Source: Vibrio scophthalmi LMG 19158 (lineage in GTDB: Bacteria > Pseudomonadota > Gammaproteobacteria > Enterobacterales > Vibrionaceae). Taken from it: a DNA stretch of 64,000 nt. The translations under genes and the position numbers were made by a program. Each line of letters opens with the position of its first letter. The first letter of the stretch is position 1. Location of the stretch: NCBI RefSeq assembly GCF_000222585.1, contig NZ_AFWE01000029.1:30162-94161 (forward strand), written 5' to 3'. Below are positions 46,664 to 55,325 of the stretch, one piece after another. The notes under the pieces were generated by a model. That model did not search any database, was not told the origin of the DNA, and saw only the letters and a program-made list of their open reading frames with translations.

Positions 46664-47107
46664 TTACTGGTAAGTAACAGCAACGTCTACTTGTGCAGAG
46701 TATTCACCAGGACTTAGTGTTTTTCCAGCTACACCAACCGTGCCACCGACATTAAGAACGGCTGCACCACCAGTTAATGTAAGGGCATCAAGATTACTAA
46801 AGGTTAATACTAGCTTGTTACCCGCGTTATCTAGTTCAACAGTATTACCACCGTTAACTAGTACATCAACGATTGAACCAGCTTCGCCAGTAACGTCGAA
46901 TGCTGCAGCTTTAGGATCTGTATGTGCAATAGTCTGGTCTTGAGTTTCCGTAGAGAAAATAGTACCAAAATCTAATGCCTTAGTATTAACCAAGGTTAAT
47001 GGTTGTTTTACATTTAGCGTGATATCGAGTTTTTCTGTTAAAGCTGATGCTTGGAATGCTGAAAGTGCTAATGCTGAAGCTACCACTACTTTTACTAAGT
47101 TTTTCAT
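46664..47107 (-). CDS. DUF4402-type major pilin
   Basis: The 147-residue protein starts MKNLVKVVVASALALSAFQASA behind AAGGA, which is why I chose the ATG at 47107 rather than an earlier in-frame codon. The mature chain is small, Val/Thr/Gly-rich and nearly free of Cys. It carries LDITLNVKQPLTLVNTKALDFGTI and ends GEYSAQVDVAVTYQ, the usual DUF4402 pattern (first beta-strand after Leu-Thr-Leu, terminal strand Y-x-x-x-V-x-V-T-Y). It is the first gene of the chaperone-usher operon and is likely the main fibre subunit. Codon use differs slightly from neighbours, as expected for an abundant protein. Confidence 0.86.
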   Translation of the reverse strand: MKNLVKVVVASALALSAFQASALTEKLDITLNVKQPLTLVNTKALDFGTIFSTETQDQTIAHTDPKAAAFDVTGEAGSIVDVLVNGGNTVELDNAGNKLVLTFSNLDALTLTGGAAVLNVGGTVGVAGKTLSPGEYSAQVDVAVTYQ

Positions 47108-47761
47108 AATAATTCCTTGTTTATTGTGTGGGCTTTTGTTTTTTTTCAATCTAGTTGCTCTGCCTAAAAGTGGAAAATAAAATAGAGGCAGATTGCAAAA
47201 TTAATACAAAAGCATTAATCAACCGTTAGTAAATAATAACGATTGGTGTTATTTGATTGCTAACCTACTTGATGGAATTATTTCTATCAATTAATTAGAG
47301 TAATATGTGCCTGATAAGTGCGAGCTGGTGCAAATAGTTTTACATAAGTATCAATAATGAAACTTGGATTTAATTTGGAGTGTTAAATAATTGAGACGAC
47401 AAAAGCCATTGTTTGAACTGTGGTTTTTAGTGGGGCGAGCCAATTAATTAGCGCAATGGTTAGTTGGTGTTGCAGTTTTATGTGACATTATGCAATATTA
47501 CATTCAGCATTGTATTGGCCTTATTTAAATAAGGCGTGAATAAATCAGAATTGGATGCGTTTTGAATGGTTTTGCTTTTGTGGTTAATTTTTGATGAGGT
47601 TGAGAGCTGCTCATTATATGTTGTTTGTTAGTCATGCGCTTAAATAAGGCTACTGCGTAACTATATTTTAAGACAAAAATATATCAAACAAGCTGTTGGG
47701 ATTTAGACAGCATCTTTTCAGTTAGATGCTGCCTTTACCAGGTGGGAGTCGGTTGAGTTTA
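47108..47761. other. Upstream region of the pilus operon
   Basis: About 650 AT-rich bases without a supported gene. They must include the pilus promoter. A hairpin CAGCATC/GATGCTG at 47708-47731 lies near the end of the porin gene and may be its terminator, though its T run is weak. No operator recognised. Confidence 0.45.
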
Positions 47762-48850
47762 CTAAAATACGAAATTTACCATGATCGTGTAGAGGTTGGC
47801 GTTAGGCTTAGTAGGAACATCGATAAATGCACCATCGCCACCGTTTTCAGTATCGAAATATTGCCATTCAGCATTTAACGACAAATTGTACCTTAAATCA
47901 TATCTAACGCCGGTTGTAACGCTTTCACCTTCTCTGGTTCGCTTGCCATTATCGCTTTCTTCACTGTATTGCTGTCCATAAACAAGATAGGGTGTGAATG
48001 CATCGAAACGATGCTGCAATGCAGAGTACCAAGCGGAAGTACGGTCATTTTTTTGTAATTCAGCGCTTAATGTCGTCGGGCCAAATTCGTATTCAGCACC
48101 CAAAGAATAAAGCTCTATACTGTTGTTGTGTGATTCCAATACTCTCATTAGATTGGGAATGCCCGCAGGCACATTTAATAGTGTGACACGCTGATCATAT
48201 CGCGAATTGAGATACGAAGCATTCAAACGATAATTATCACCTGAAAGTTGAGCATTGATCCCGAACATACGCTTGGTATCAAGTTCAAGGAAAGTATCCT
48301 GATTAAGATGAACTTCTTTTTCATCCTTGAGGCCATAAAAAGGGGTAATGGCAAGGGTCTTTTCATCATCAATATCGACATTCCAGGTTAAGCTAAATCC
48401 TTGGTAGGCGGTAATACCAAGAATACTGTTGTAAACCTCGGTTGGTGGACGAGCCATGGTATAAGCATGACCGACGTAATAATATTCAGAGTAGAGAAAT
48501 AGAGGGATCCTCAGTTGCCCAGCTCGGACTAACAGATCCTTGTATTGGTAGCCAAGATAAGCCCATTCAAGCTCTGGTTCACTCCAATGGTCTTGTGGAC
48601 GTTTCACTACTTGAGCTGAAACATGTAACGCATTGAAATAACCGTCAAGTTGTAGGCCAAAGGTAGTATCACAGTCAAAGCAGCTATGATCAGCCACCTC
48701 CACGTGAGTGATAAGCGGTGTATCGTTGTCGCTTTTCGACCATGAAGTAGAACCAAAGCCACTAAGCAGAATATTTTCGCTAATTTCAATATTGGCGAAG
48801 ACAGGCAAAGACGTCGTTAATAAAGCGAGAGTTAGCAGTTTATTATTCAT
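47762..48850 (-). CDS. Porin-like outer-membrane beta-barrel protein
   Basis: The 362-residue protein has a signal peptide (MNNKLLTLALLTTSLPVFA). The mature chain has alternating beta-strand patterns with many aromatic residues. It includes ILLSGFGSTSWSKSD, YLGYQYKDLLVRAGQLRIPLFLYSEYYYVGHAY, LQKNDRTSAWYSALQHRFDAFTPYLVYGQQY and the terminal Phe (NLYTIMVNFVF). This is typical of porins and of the putative phosphate-selective porin group. AGAGGTAAA lies before the ATG, and the upstream gene ends 2 bases before it. It is the last gene of a kinase-binding protein-porin operon. The pore substrate is unknown. Confidence 0.83.
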   Translation of the reverse strand: MNNKLLTLALLTTSLPVFANIEISENILLSGFGSTSWSKSDNDTPLITHVEVADHSCFDCDTTFGLQLDGYFNALHVSAQVVKRPQDHWSEPELEWAYLGYQYKDLLVRAGQLRIPLFLYSEYYYVGHAYTMARPPTEVYNSILGITAYQGFSLTWNVDIDDEKTLAITPFYGLKDEKEVHLNQDTFLELDTKRMFGINAQLSGDNYRLNASYLNSRYDQRVTLLNVPAGIPNLMRVLESHNNSIELYSLGAEYEFGPTTLSAELQKNDRTSAWYSALQHRFDAFTPYLVYGQQYSEESDNGKRTREGESVTTGVRYDLRYNLSLNAEWQYFDTENGGDGAFIDVPTKPNANLYTIMVNFVF

Positions 48851-48852
48851 TA

Positions 48853-49338
48853 TTATTTTACCTCTTCGACAACAAACAGCACCGTTGCATCATCTGGGAG
48901 ATGATTCAGTGGTGCGTAGCCAATACGATTTGATTTTTCCTCCATCCATTGTACCAATGCAGATACGTCAGCTGTTGTCATCTCTTTAGGAGGACGAGCT
49001 TTCCCGGAAAAAGAGAGTGAGGCCCAATGTGCATTCATTTGTGCAGTGTTTTTACCAAGAAGAGATTGATAAAACTCGGCGCGTTCAGTGCTTGCTTCTG
49101 GCCAATCAGATAGCTCAACTTTTTTGCCTTCTAAGCGTTTGGTTTTTCCGCGGTAAAGCTTGCGGGCTTTACTAACCGATAGGGGGGTAAACTCTTGCTC
49201 GAGTGTGAATATAGCGTATTGTTCTGCGCCCATTGCAATACTGTTCACGGAGATAAAAAGGCACAATATCGCCACCAAACAACAACCACAGTGGAGCGGG
49301 CTATAACGACGTCGAAGTGCCTTATTTTGGTTGAACAT
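48853..49338 (-). CDS. Small PstS-like periplasmic binding protein
   Basis: The 161-residue protein has an N-terminal hydrophobic segment (about 20-36, CCLVAILCLFISVNSIAMGA) with a long basic n-region (RRRYSPLHCG). It is likely a signal peptide or an anchor. The remainder matches one lobe of the PstS-type PBP domain: YAIFTLEQEFTPLSVSKARKLYRGKTKRLEGKKVELSDWP, FYQSLLGKNTAQMNAHWASLSFSGKARPPKEM, and NRIGYAPLN. This domain shape occurs in many gamma-proteobacterial sensor operons. It starts 13 bases after the kinase stop and is followed directly by the porin gene. A role in presenting a ligand, perhaps an anion, to the kinase is a guess from context. Confidence 0.74.
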   Translation of the reverse strand: MFNQNKALRRRYSPLHCGCCLVAILCLFISVNSIAMGAEQYAIFTLEQEFTPLSVSKARKLYRGKTKRLEGKKVELSDWPEASTERAEFYQSLLGKNTAQMNAHWASLSFSGKARPPKEMTTADVSALVQWMEEKSNRIGYAPLNHLPDDATVLFVVEEVK

Positions 49339-49351
49339 AACAAGTTACTCT

Positions 49352-52300
49352 TTAGATAATACTTTCAATTTTTTCAATGAGGTTGTCTTTGCGGACTGGT
49401 TTTGCCACATAGGCATCCATTCCTGAATCGAAACAACGTTGAATATCGTCGTCAATCACGCTGGCAGTAAGCGCGATGATTGGGGTTTTAGTTAAGCCGA
49501 GGTTAGCTTCATGTTGTCGGATTTCTTTGGTCGCTTCAAATCCGTCTTTTACGGGCATCATGCAATCCATCAAAATGACATCAAAACTGCTGTCTTCACT
49601 ATACATATCAATGGCGATTTGACCATTTTCGGCGATAGCATAGTGAAATCCGGCTTTGTCGAGCATGAGTGAGGCGACTTTTTGGTTAACACGATTATCT
49701 TCAACCAGCAAAATTCGTTCATGCCGACTAACAGCTTTAGGCGTATCTGGATGGTCAGCTTTAACATTAACGCTCTGTTTTTCATCAGAGGCAGGATGAT
49801 GTGCAGCGGAACTGATTGAAGGGGAGGCATCTTGTAGCTGTGCCGTGATATTCGTAACGTCGACAGTCTCAATCAGATTAAATATTTTTTCTTGTAATAC
49901 ATTGGCTCTAAATGGTTTGGCGATGTAGTCATCCATACCGACATCGAAACAACGCTGTACATCATCATCAATAACACTCGCGGTAAGAGCGATAATAGGA
50001 ATACGGCGGTTAAGGTGTCGTTCAAGCTTGCGCAGTTCCGTTGTTGCCGCAAAACCATCCATGATTGGCATCATACAATCCATCAAGATCAGTGCGTATC
50101 TATCAGGTGTCGCGCGGTACATATCGACCGCTTCTTGGCCGTCATTCGCAATATCGAACTCCAACCCCGCTTTGACCAAATGCAGCCCTGCAATCTTTTG
50201 GTTAACACTGTTATCTTCGACGACTAATACTCGTTGGGGAGCGGTCGTCGTGGCGGGATGGTGGCGCGGCATGTTGTCATTGGCGTTAGACTGCATTTGG
50301 CACTGTTCTAACTTACGCATAAGGCGCTGGCCATAAAAAGGCTGGGTGACAATAGTAGTAACAGCGTTGTGGAAATCGAAACTACGGCTGGTAAACGCGC
50401 GAATCAGACAAACGTAGTGGCCCTTAAGCGTGAGTTCGCTAAGCTCGGTTACGATTGTTTGGGCGCTATTAGCTGTCTCTTCGAGGAACAAGACAATGGC
50501 TGGATTATCAGATGAATGAAAATGAAGGTACTGTTCAATGTTGTCAAATATTTGATCAACACGTTGGTTATAAAATGCCAGTTCGCTCTTTAAAGTTTGA
50601 CGCGATACTTCGTTACCACCTATCAAATAGAGGGGGGAAGTAGTGGAATTGGGTTTTGATAAACGTCGGCACTCAATGTTGAATTCAAGTGAGAAATAAA
50701 AACGACTGCCAACCCCTTTTTGAGACTCTAATTGGATTTTACCGCCCATTAATTCGACCAATTGAGTGCTGATCGCTAAGCCTAAGCCGGTACCGCCAAA
50801 TTTACGTGTCGTTGAGTCATCTTCTTGGGCAAAAGGTTCAAAGATGTTGCGTTGCTGCTGCTCATCAATGCCGATACCAGAATCGCTGACTGAAAACTCA
50901 AGCTGGCAAGTGTTTGTTGTCGATGATGGCGGTGTTGTCCCGTTACTTGTCGGCATAGCAATCGACAATGCCACATAACCTTGTTCGGTGAACTTGACTG
51001 CGTTAGACATAAAGTTCATCAATGTTTGGCGCAAGCGATGATCATCAATCATCATTTTATAAGGGACGTCAGCATCAATAGAAACCCGAAGATCTAAGCC
51101 TTTCTCTTTGGCTTTTGGAGCGACGATGGAGGCGATGTCGTAAATGGTTTCTCTAACATTAGTAGAATGATGGTTGATCATTAACATCCCCGATTCTATT
51201 TTAGAAAAATCGAGAATGTCATTAATAAGGCTCAAAAGTAGTTGTGAGGAGGTCTCAATTGTATCGACATAATCACGCTGAGTTGGCGTAAGTGAGGTAT
51301 CTGAGAGAACTTCTGAAATGCCGATAACCCCATTAAGTGGCGTGCGAATTTCATGCGACATGTTGGCCAAAAAACTGCTTTTTGCTTTACTGGCTCGGAT
51401 GGCATCATCTTTAGCTTGTTCGGCAATATTTTTTGCTTGTGTTAGCCGCTCATTCGCTTGACGCCGCTCGAGGGTTAGTCTTTCTACTTCATGGGCGAAA
51501 TGGTTAAGCTCATCATTTCCAGATATGCTTTTTGTGAGTTCTCCCGCTATCTGTTCTTGATCATTTTTAAGGTAGTTCAGTACCAAATTAAGATTGTTTG
51601 TGACACGACGAGCCAGACCGATTGCAATAAACATAACCATAAAGGTGAGGGCGGAAACGATACCGATAAAGACAATTCTTTGGTTGTTAGCTGATTGTGT
51701 TGCGGAGTCTATTCTGCGAATTAGCTGGTCTTCGATTTTGTGTCCAACATCGTTTAGTAGCTCTAATCTTGCCAATAGGGCATTTAAGCCTTGCTGTACA
51801 TTATCTCCCGGGAGTTGGTTAAATTCACTCTGGTCTAGCAAAATTTGCCGGAACAGTTGGCTCTGCTGAAATGCCTCATTAGTAAAGGCTTCCAGCATAA
51901 AGTTCACTTGGTGTTCATTGGCATTTAGATTGACAAAGCGTTCAACAAACAGCTGCTGATTCTGAGCAAGTGCGGTAATCTGGCCGCGAAGTTCAGCACC
52001 TTGTTCATCATCAACTTGACCGTTGGCAACTAACTGTTGGCTCAGCGACGTTTCTTGGTTCGCCCAAAACATCATCCACTCTAATTGAATTAGGGCATGA
52101 AGATCTTGCTCGATCGAAATGGGGATATGGTTCAGTGATATTCGCTCCATAGCCATGATAAGTTGTTGATACAAATCGGCCTGCCACTCAAGGTTATCGA
52201 GCATCTCATCCGGGTATTGATTGACGGTAATTTGTAGACTGACAGACAAATATTCACGCAGAATGCTAGAGATTTGTTTCGCTTCTTGTGAAGGAAACAG

Positions 52301-52564
52301 CGATGGTAGCAACGCATTGACATGCGCAGCGTCGGGTGAAGATGCACTTTTGCTGCGTTCGGCATTATGCGCACTATGGTCGGTTTGCGAAAAGCCCTGG
52401 AGAAAAGCCGTCATCGATTTTGCTTTTTGCAGGTCGTCAGTTTGCAGGTTGAGTACGCTAATTTGACGAGAAGCGAGATATAGTAAAAGTAATATCGGTA
52501 AGAGAACCAACCCGAACAGCTTATACTTTATCGAGATATCACTCCATGATACCCATTTTGCCAT
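49352..52564 (-). CDS. Hybrid sensor histidine kinase with two receiver domains
   Basis: The 1070-residue inner-membrane protein has two membrane helices (about 13-30 and 300-320) around a roughly 270-residue helical periplasmic sensor. A linker region (NLNLVLNYLKNDQEQIAGELTKSISG) leads to the kinase: H-box FLANMSHEIRTPLNGVIG, N-box LRQTLMNFMSNAVKFTE, G1 DSGIGIDEQQ, and G2 FGGTGLGLAIS. Two receiver domains follow, each with a conserved Asp in LMDCMMPIMDGF or LMDCMMPVKDGF, Thr and Lys, so both look active. The receivers are similar to each other, suggesting duplication. No HPt domain and no nearby response regulator are visible, so an external HPt and regulator must exist. It is the first gene of a three-gene operon with a PstS-like protein and porin. 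Ligand unknown. Confidence 0.93.
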   Translation of the reverse strand: MAKWVSWSDISIKYKLFGLVLLPILLLLYLASRQISVLNLQTDDLQKAKSMTAFLQGFSQTDHSAHNAERSKSASSPDAAHVNALLPSLFPSQEAKQISSILREYLSVSLQITVNQYPDEMLDNLEWQADLYQQLIMAMERISLNHIPISIEQDLHALIQLEWMMFWANQETSLSQQLVANGQVDDEQGAELRGQITALAQNQQLFVERFVNLNANEHQVNFMLEAFTNEAFQQSQLFRQILLDQSEFNQLPGDNVQQGLNALLARLELLNDVGHKIEDQLIRRIDSATQSANNQRIVFIGIVSALTFMVMFIAIGLARRVTNNLNLVLNYLKNDQEQIAGELTKSISGNDELNHFAHEVERLTLERRQANERLTQAKNIAEQAKDDAIRASKAKSSFLANMSHEIRTPLNGVIGISEVLSDTSLTPTQRDYVDTIETSSQLLLSLINDILDFSKIESGMLMINHHSTNVRETIYDIASIVAPKAKEKGLDLRVSIDADVPYKMMIDDHRLRQTLMNFMSNAVKFTEQGYVALSIAMPTSNGTTPPSSTTNTCQLEFSVSDSGIGIDEQQQRNIFEPFAQEDDSTTRKFGGTGLGLAISTQLVELMGGKIQLESQKGVGSRFYFSLEFNIECRRLSKPNSTTSPLYLIGGNEVSRQTLKSELAFYNQRVDQIFDNIEQYLHFHSSDNPAIVLFLEETANSAQTIVTELSELTLKGHYVCLIRAFTSRSFDFHNAVTTIVTQPFYGQRLMRKLEQCQMQSNANDNMPRHHPATTTAPQRVLVVEDNSVNQKIAGLHLVKAGLEFDIANDGQEAVDMYRATPDRYALILMDCMMPIMDGFAATTELRKLERHLNRRIPIIALTASVIDDDVQRCFDVGMDDYIAKPFRANVLQEKIFNLIETVDVTNITAQLQDASPSISSAAHHPASDEKQSVNVKADHPDTPKAVSRHERILLVEDNRVNQKVASLMLDKAGFHYAIAENGQIAIDMYSEDSSFDVILMDCMMPVKDGFEATKEIRQHEANLGLTKTPIIALTASVIDDDIQRCFDSGMDAYVAKPVRKDNLIEKIESII

Positions 52565-52865
52565 TCTTATTATCCATTTTTAGCCAACTTATAACAAAGT
52601 GTAGACCAGAAATTTAAGATAATGCGCGAAACAAAATTTCTTGGCTAAATAACTTACTAATCAGTGACGTGTAACGTGCATTTGATAAATAAGTAGCTCA
52701 AATATTGCTCGTTCAATCTATTTGTACTGGTGGTAAACGCTCAGCATAGAAATTCAGTAGAAAGGCATTTTCACACTACACTATAAGTGTTGTTTGCTGT
52801 TCCCGTTAGATCTCAGAGGTGTTTCTCGTGGGATCAGTGGTTGGTTGCAATAATAAGGAGACACA
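52565..52865. other. Divergent intergenic region
   Basis: About 300 bases between the kinase and the DUF465 gene. Promoters are expected; nothing else is evident apart from the ribosome site AAGGAG of the DUF465 gene. Confidence 0.4.
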
Positions 52866-53105
52866 ATGTTAGGTGAAAATCATGCTCTTATCGCAGACTT
52901 TCCAGAGATGAAAGATATGATTGCTGCTTTAGTCGGAAATGATCCTTCCTTTGCTCAAGCGATGAAAGACTACAATGCGTTAGATAAGGAAATACGAGTT
53001 CTAGAACTTAACGGATCCCCCATTGGTGATGATGCGATGATGCAGTTGAAATATAATCGCGCAGAACTTAAAGATGCGCTCTACCAAAGGTTGAGCGGCA
53101 GTTAA
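52866..53105 (+). CDS. DUF465/YdcH-family small protein
   Basis: The 79-residue protein is a helical hairpin of the YdcH type: HALIADFPEMKDMIAALVGNDPSFAQAMKDYNALDKEIRVLE, then a second helix LKYNRAELKDALYQRL. The His-x-Leu near the start, the Phe-Pro turn and the long coiled pair are the family pattern. AAGGAG lies 6 bases before the ATG. It has no signal peptide. Function is unknown, though it is often seen as a stress or cell-envelope associated small protein. It is monocistronic, and a strong hairpin lies 50 bases downstream. Confidence 0.9.
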   Translation: MLGENHALIADFPEMKDMIAALVGNDPSFAQAMKDYNALDKEIRVLELNGSPIGDDAMMQLKYNRAELKDALYQRLSGS

Positions 53106-53154
53106 GCGAAGCGGGCACCAATAAAGCACGACTACGTTCTCGATAACGGGCTCC

Positions 53155-53191
53155 GGAAATCCGATACTGAACTTATCAGTATCGGAATTCC
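53155..53191. repeat. 16-base inverted repeat, hairpin without T run
   Basis: GGAAATCCGATACTGA and TCAGTATCGGAATTCC form 16-base arms with a single mismatch around the loop ACTTA. No T run follows, so it is not a standard terminator on the plus strand. It lies between the DUF465 gene and the convergent metalloprotease gene and may protect transcript ends or act as a repeat element. Confidence 0.8.
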
Positions 53192-53342
53192 ATCGTGTCT
53201 AAAATTCGTAGCAGTTGAAGCTGCCGTTATATTGGTGACCGACACTCCCCCAAATTGAGATTTCGTTTCCTATCCTCAGTGTCGTGGTTGATGAGGTGTT
53301 GGTTAGATGAAATCAACACGCGCTTTTGTATGTTGAATTCAC

Positions 53343-54284
53343 TTAGTTCATCAAAATACGTTTCATCTTGGCAATGACTTCAGGGGAGTTTATCGGCTGT
53401 GTGTTAAGTATCAGCAGAGCAAAATTATCGGCAAGAATTTCTTCTGGATGGATAATGTAGTTGGTGTTGTAGCCAACTTGTTCAAGAAAACCGTTTAATT
53501 CACTGCGATCGACAATCAGCGGATGGTCGTCATCGTAGGTCCAGTTGCCTTCTTTATCTGCCACGATTAAAAATTTAAACAGTAAGTAGTTGAAGAACTC
53601 GCCGCCTTTCTCTAGGTCGTACTTCTCGCTAACTGAATATAAAATTGGCATCGCCCATACTGGCTGCTGGTTGTATTCAACTAGAATAGCGTAATCATTG
53701 AGTGGTGCGTCAGGGTTGGTGATTTTACGATCTTCTAAATCATCAGGAAATTCAATCTCGCCAACATAGTCAAAACCGATCGACTGATATAATTCATCCT
53801 TTTTAGCGAGGTTATGGCGGGTATAAATGTGGAAGATTTCATGAGCCATAATCCGCTTTAGTTCATTCCCCAAAACGAGCTTATCCCGTTGTAAAATAAT
53901 CGCTTTGCCTCGCGTGTAAGCGGCGGTACCTTCTTCTGCGCCGGTGGTGAGGATCATATTAATCGAATGAGGTAAATCGAGCGGGTAGTGGTCTAATTCT
54001 TGTTTTAGTTCAGCATAGGCTTGATTAACGTAGGCACGGTCTTGCTCTGACCAATCGAGTGTGTGGTTACGGACAAAGCGCTTAAATTCAGGTTTGATCA
54101 CATGATCGACGGTTTTCATTCGTGCTTCCATATCGAACTGGCTAAGGCGCTGCATAAAATCGTCGTTGCGACTTAGTTGCGCTGAGGCTCGATGCGAATC
54201 GAGAAAAGTTAACGTCGTTTCAGCGAAAGAGGAGAAACTGGAACAAACTAACGTGGTGGTGAGTAACAACAGCTTTACGGTCAT
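53343..54284 (-). CDS. Exported HExxH zinc-metalloprotease-like protein
   Basis: The 313-residue protein has a signal peptide (MTVKLLLLTTTLVCSSFSSFA). It carries a zinc motif, IMAHEIFHIYTRHN (HExxH, about residues 148-152), and a downstream Glu-rich helix HPEEILADNFALL (about 278-290), which can supply the third zinc ligand as in gluzincins. The rest is a soluble helical domain with no family I can name. AAAGGAGA precedes the ATG. It is monocistronic. I infer a periplasmic or secreted metallopeptidase, but a regulatory or non-proteolytic zinc protein is possible. Substrate unknown. Confidence 0.72.
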   Translation of the reverse strand: MTVKLLLLTTTLVCSSFSSFAETTLTFLDSHRASAQLSRNDDFMQRLSQFDMEARMKTVDHVIKPEFKRFVRNHTLDWSEQDRAYVNQAYAELKQELDHYPLDLPHSINMILTTGAEEGTAAYTRGKAIILQRDKLVLGNELKRIMAHEIFHIYTRHNLAKKDELYQSIGFDYVGEIEFPDDLEDRKITNPDAPLNDYAILVEYNQQPVWAMPILYSVSEKYDLEKGGEFFNYLLFKFLIVADKEGNWTYDDDHPLIVDRSELNGFLEQVGYNTNYIIHPEEILADNFALLILNTQPINSPEVIAKMKRILMN

Positions 54285-54507
54285 AAAAGTCTCCTTTGAG
54301 TTAAATACTTGGCGTAATTAACAACTTTGGTGAGGTTTAGACCATATTGTGTTAGCCCACTGGCTATTTCTCATCAGGATTGAACAACAAAGACAACAAT
54401 TTGCGAGTGGTTTTGTAGCCAAGCTTGAATCACGCGAAAATACTATCAAAAATCAGAATCTATATGAGCGTGAAATCATAGTTTAGTTGTTGATATTGTT
54501 AAAAATA

Positions 54508-54536
54508 AAGGCGCTCGATATGAGCGCCTTATCTTA
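54508..54536 (-). terminator. Terminator at the end of the nap operon
   Basis: A 9-base GC-rich stem AAGGCGCTC/GAGCGCCTT with loop GATAT lies 33 bases after the last nap-operon gene. On the minus strand it is followed by TATTTTT. Confidence 0.88.
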
Positions 54537-54568
54537 TTTAGATAAGTGTAGTTTTGTTAAACGTGGTG

Positions 54569-54706
54569 CTATTCCGTTTCTTTGTCTTTACTCAGTGACA
54601 GTAGCCAAACACAAATCGCTGCCACGGCTGCAAAGCCTGAAAGGATAATAACTGGCATCGCACTGTATCCAAGAATATGCCATACAACCGATTCAAACGT
54701 ACTCAT
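54569..54706 (-). CDS. TIGR02808-type small membrane protein of the nap operon
   Basis: The 45-residue protein starts MSTFESVVWHILGYSAMPV and has one membrane helix (about 13-37) and a charged end (SKDKETE). AAGGAG lies before the ATG. The gene begins 10 bases after napC and ends just before the operon terminator, so it is the last gene of the nap operon. Its length and position match the TIGR02808 family of short proteins, which I recall being described in Vibrio and Photobacterium next to nap genes. The function is unknown; it may play a role like NapE. Too small for most gene finders. Confidence 0.82.
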   Translation of the reverse strand: MSTFESVVWHILGYSAMPVIILSGFAAVAAICVWLLSLSKDKETE

Positions 54707-54715
54707 AATTGCTCC

Positions 54716-55294
54716 TTATTGCCAGCCTTCAACGCCCTGCATGTCCGGTAATTTGTGCGCGATGCCTTTATGGCAGTCAACACATGTTTTATCGCCATTT
54801 GCTAGCGCAGTAGAGTGCTGTTTCGCACTACGAGAGCCTTGTTCAGAGAAATCCATATACTCAAATTCATGGCAGTTACGGCATTCTAATGAGTCGTTAC
54901 CTTTCATTCTTGACCATTCACGCTCAGCAAGATGTGCACGACGCTCTTCAAATTTTTCAGGCGTGTCGATGGTTTTCAAAACATAGTGAGCAAAAAGCTC
55001 TTTTGATGCCTGAACTTTACGAACAATCTTATCTGACCATTCATGTGGAACGTGACAATCTGAACAGATAGCTCGTACACCAGAACGGTTTGAATAGTGA
55101 ATCGTCTCTTTGATTTCTGCCACGATTGGCGCGTGACATCCAGAACAAAACTCTTCCGTGTTGGTCGCTTCCATTCCGGTGTTAAATGCGCCCCAGAATA
55201 GAAGGCCGCCAGCAAAACCCATGAATAGAACCACGCCAACCGCGGCTTTACTTGGGCTTTTTAGTCGCTTCCAAAACGCTTTCAATAATTTCAT
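54716..55294 (-). CDS. napC: Membrane-anchored tetrahaem cytochrome NapC
   Basis: The 192-residue protein has one N-terminal helix (about 18-35, AAVGVVLFMGFAGGLLFWGAF). Four CxxCH haem sites follow: CSGCHA, CSDCHV, CRNCHE and CVDCHK. NapC oxidises quinol in the inner membrane and passes electrons to NapB/NapA in the periplasm. Its position after napB and the lack of napGH mean it is the sole quinol dehydrogenase encoded in this operon. The length is normal. The frame begins with a Met followed by KLLKAFWKRL, typical of the family. Confidence 0.96.
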   Translation of the reverse strand: MKLLKAFWKRLKSPSKAAVGVVLFMGFAGGLLFWGAFNTGMEATNTEEFCSGCHAPIVAEIKETIHYSNRSGVRAICSDCHVPHEWSDKIVRKVQASKELFAHYVLKTIDTPEKFEERRAHLAEREWSRMKGNDSLECRNCHEFEYMDFSEQGSRSAKQHSTALANGDKTCVDCHKGIAHKLPDMQGVEGWQ

Positions 55295-55325
55295 ACATTA
55301 ACCTCGTTAATTTTACGCAACAGTC

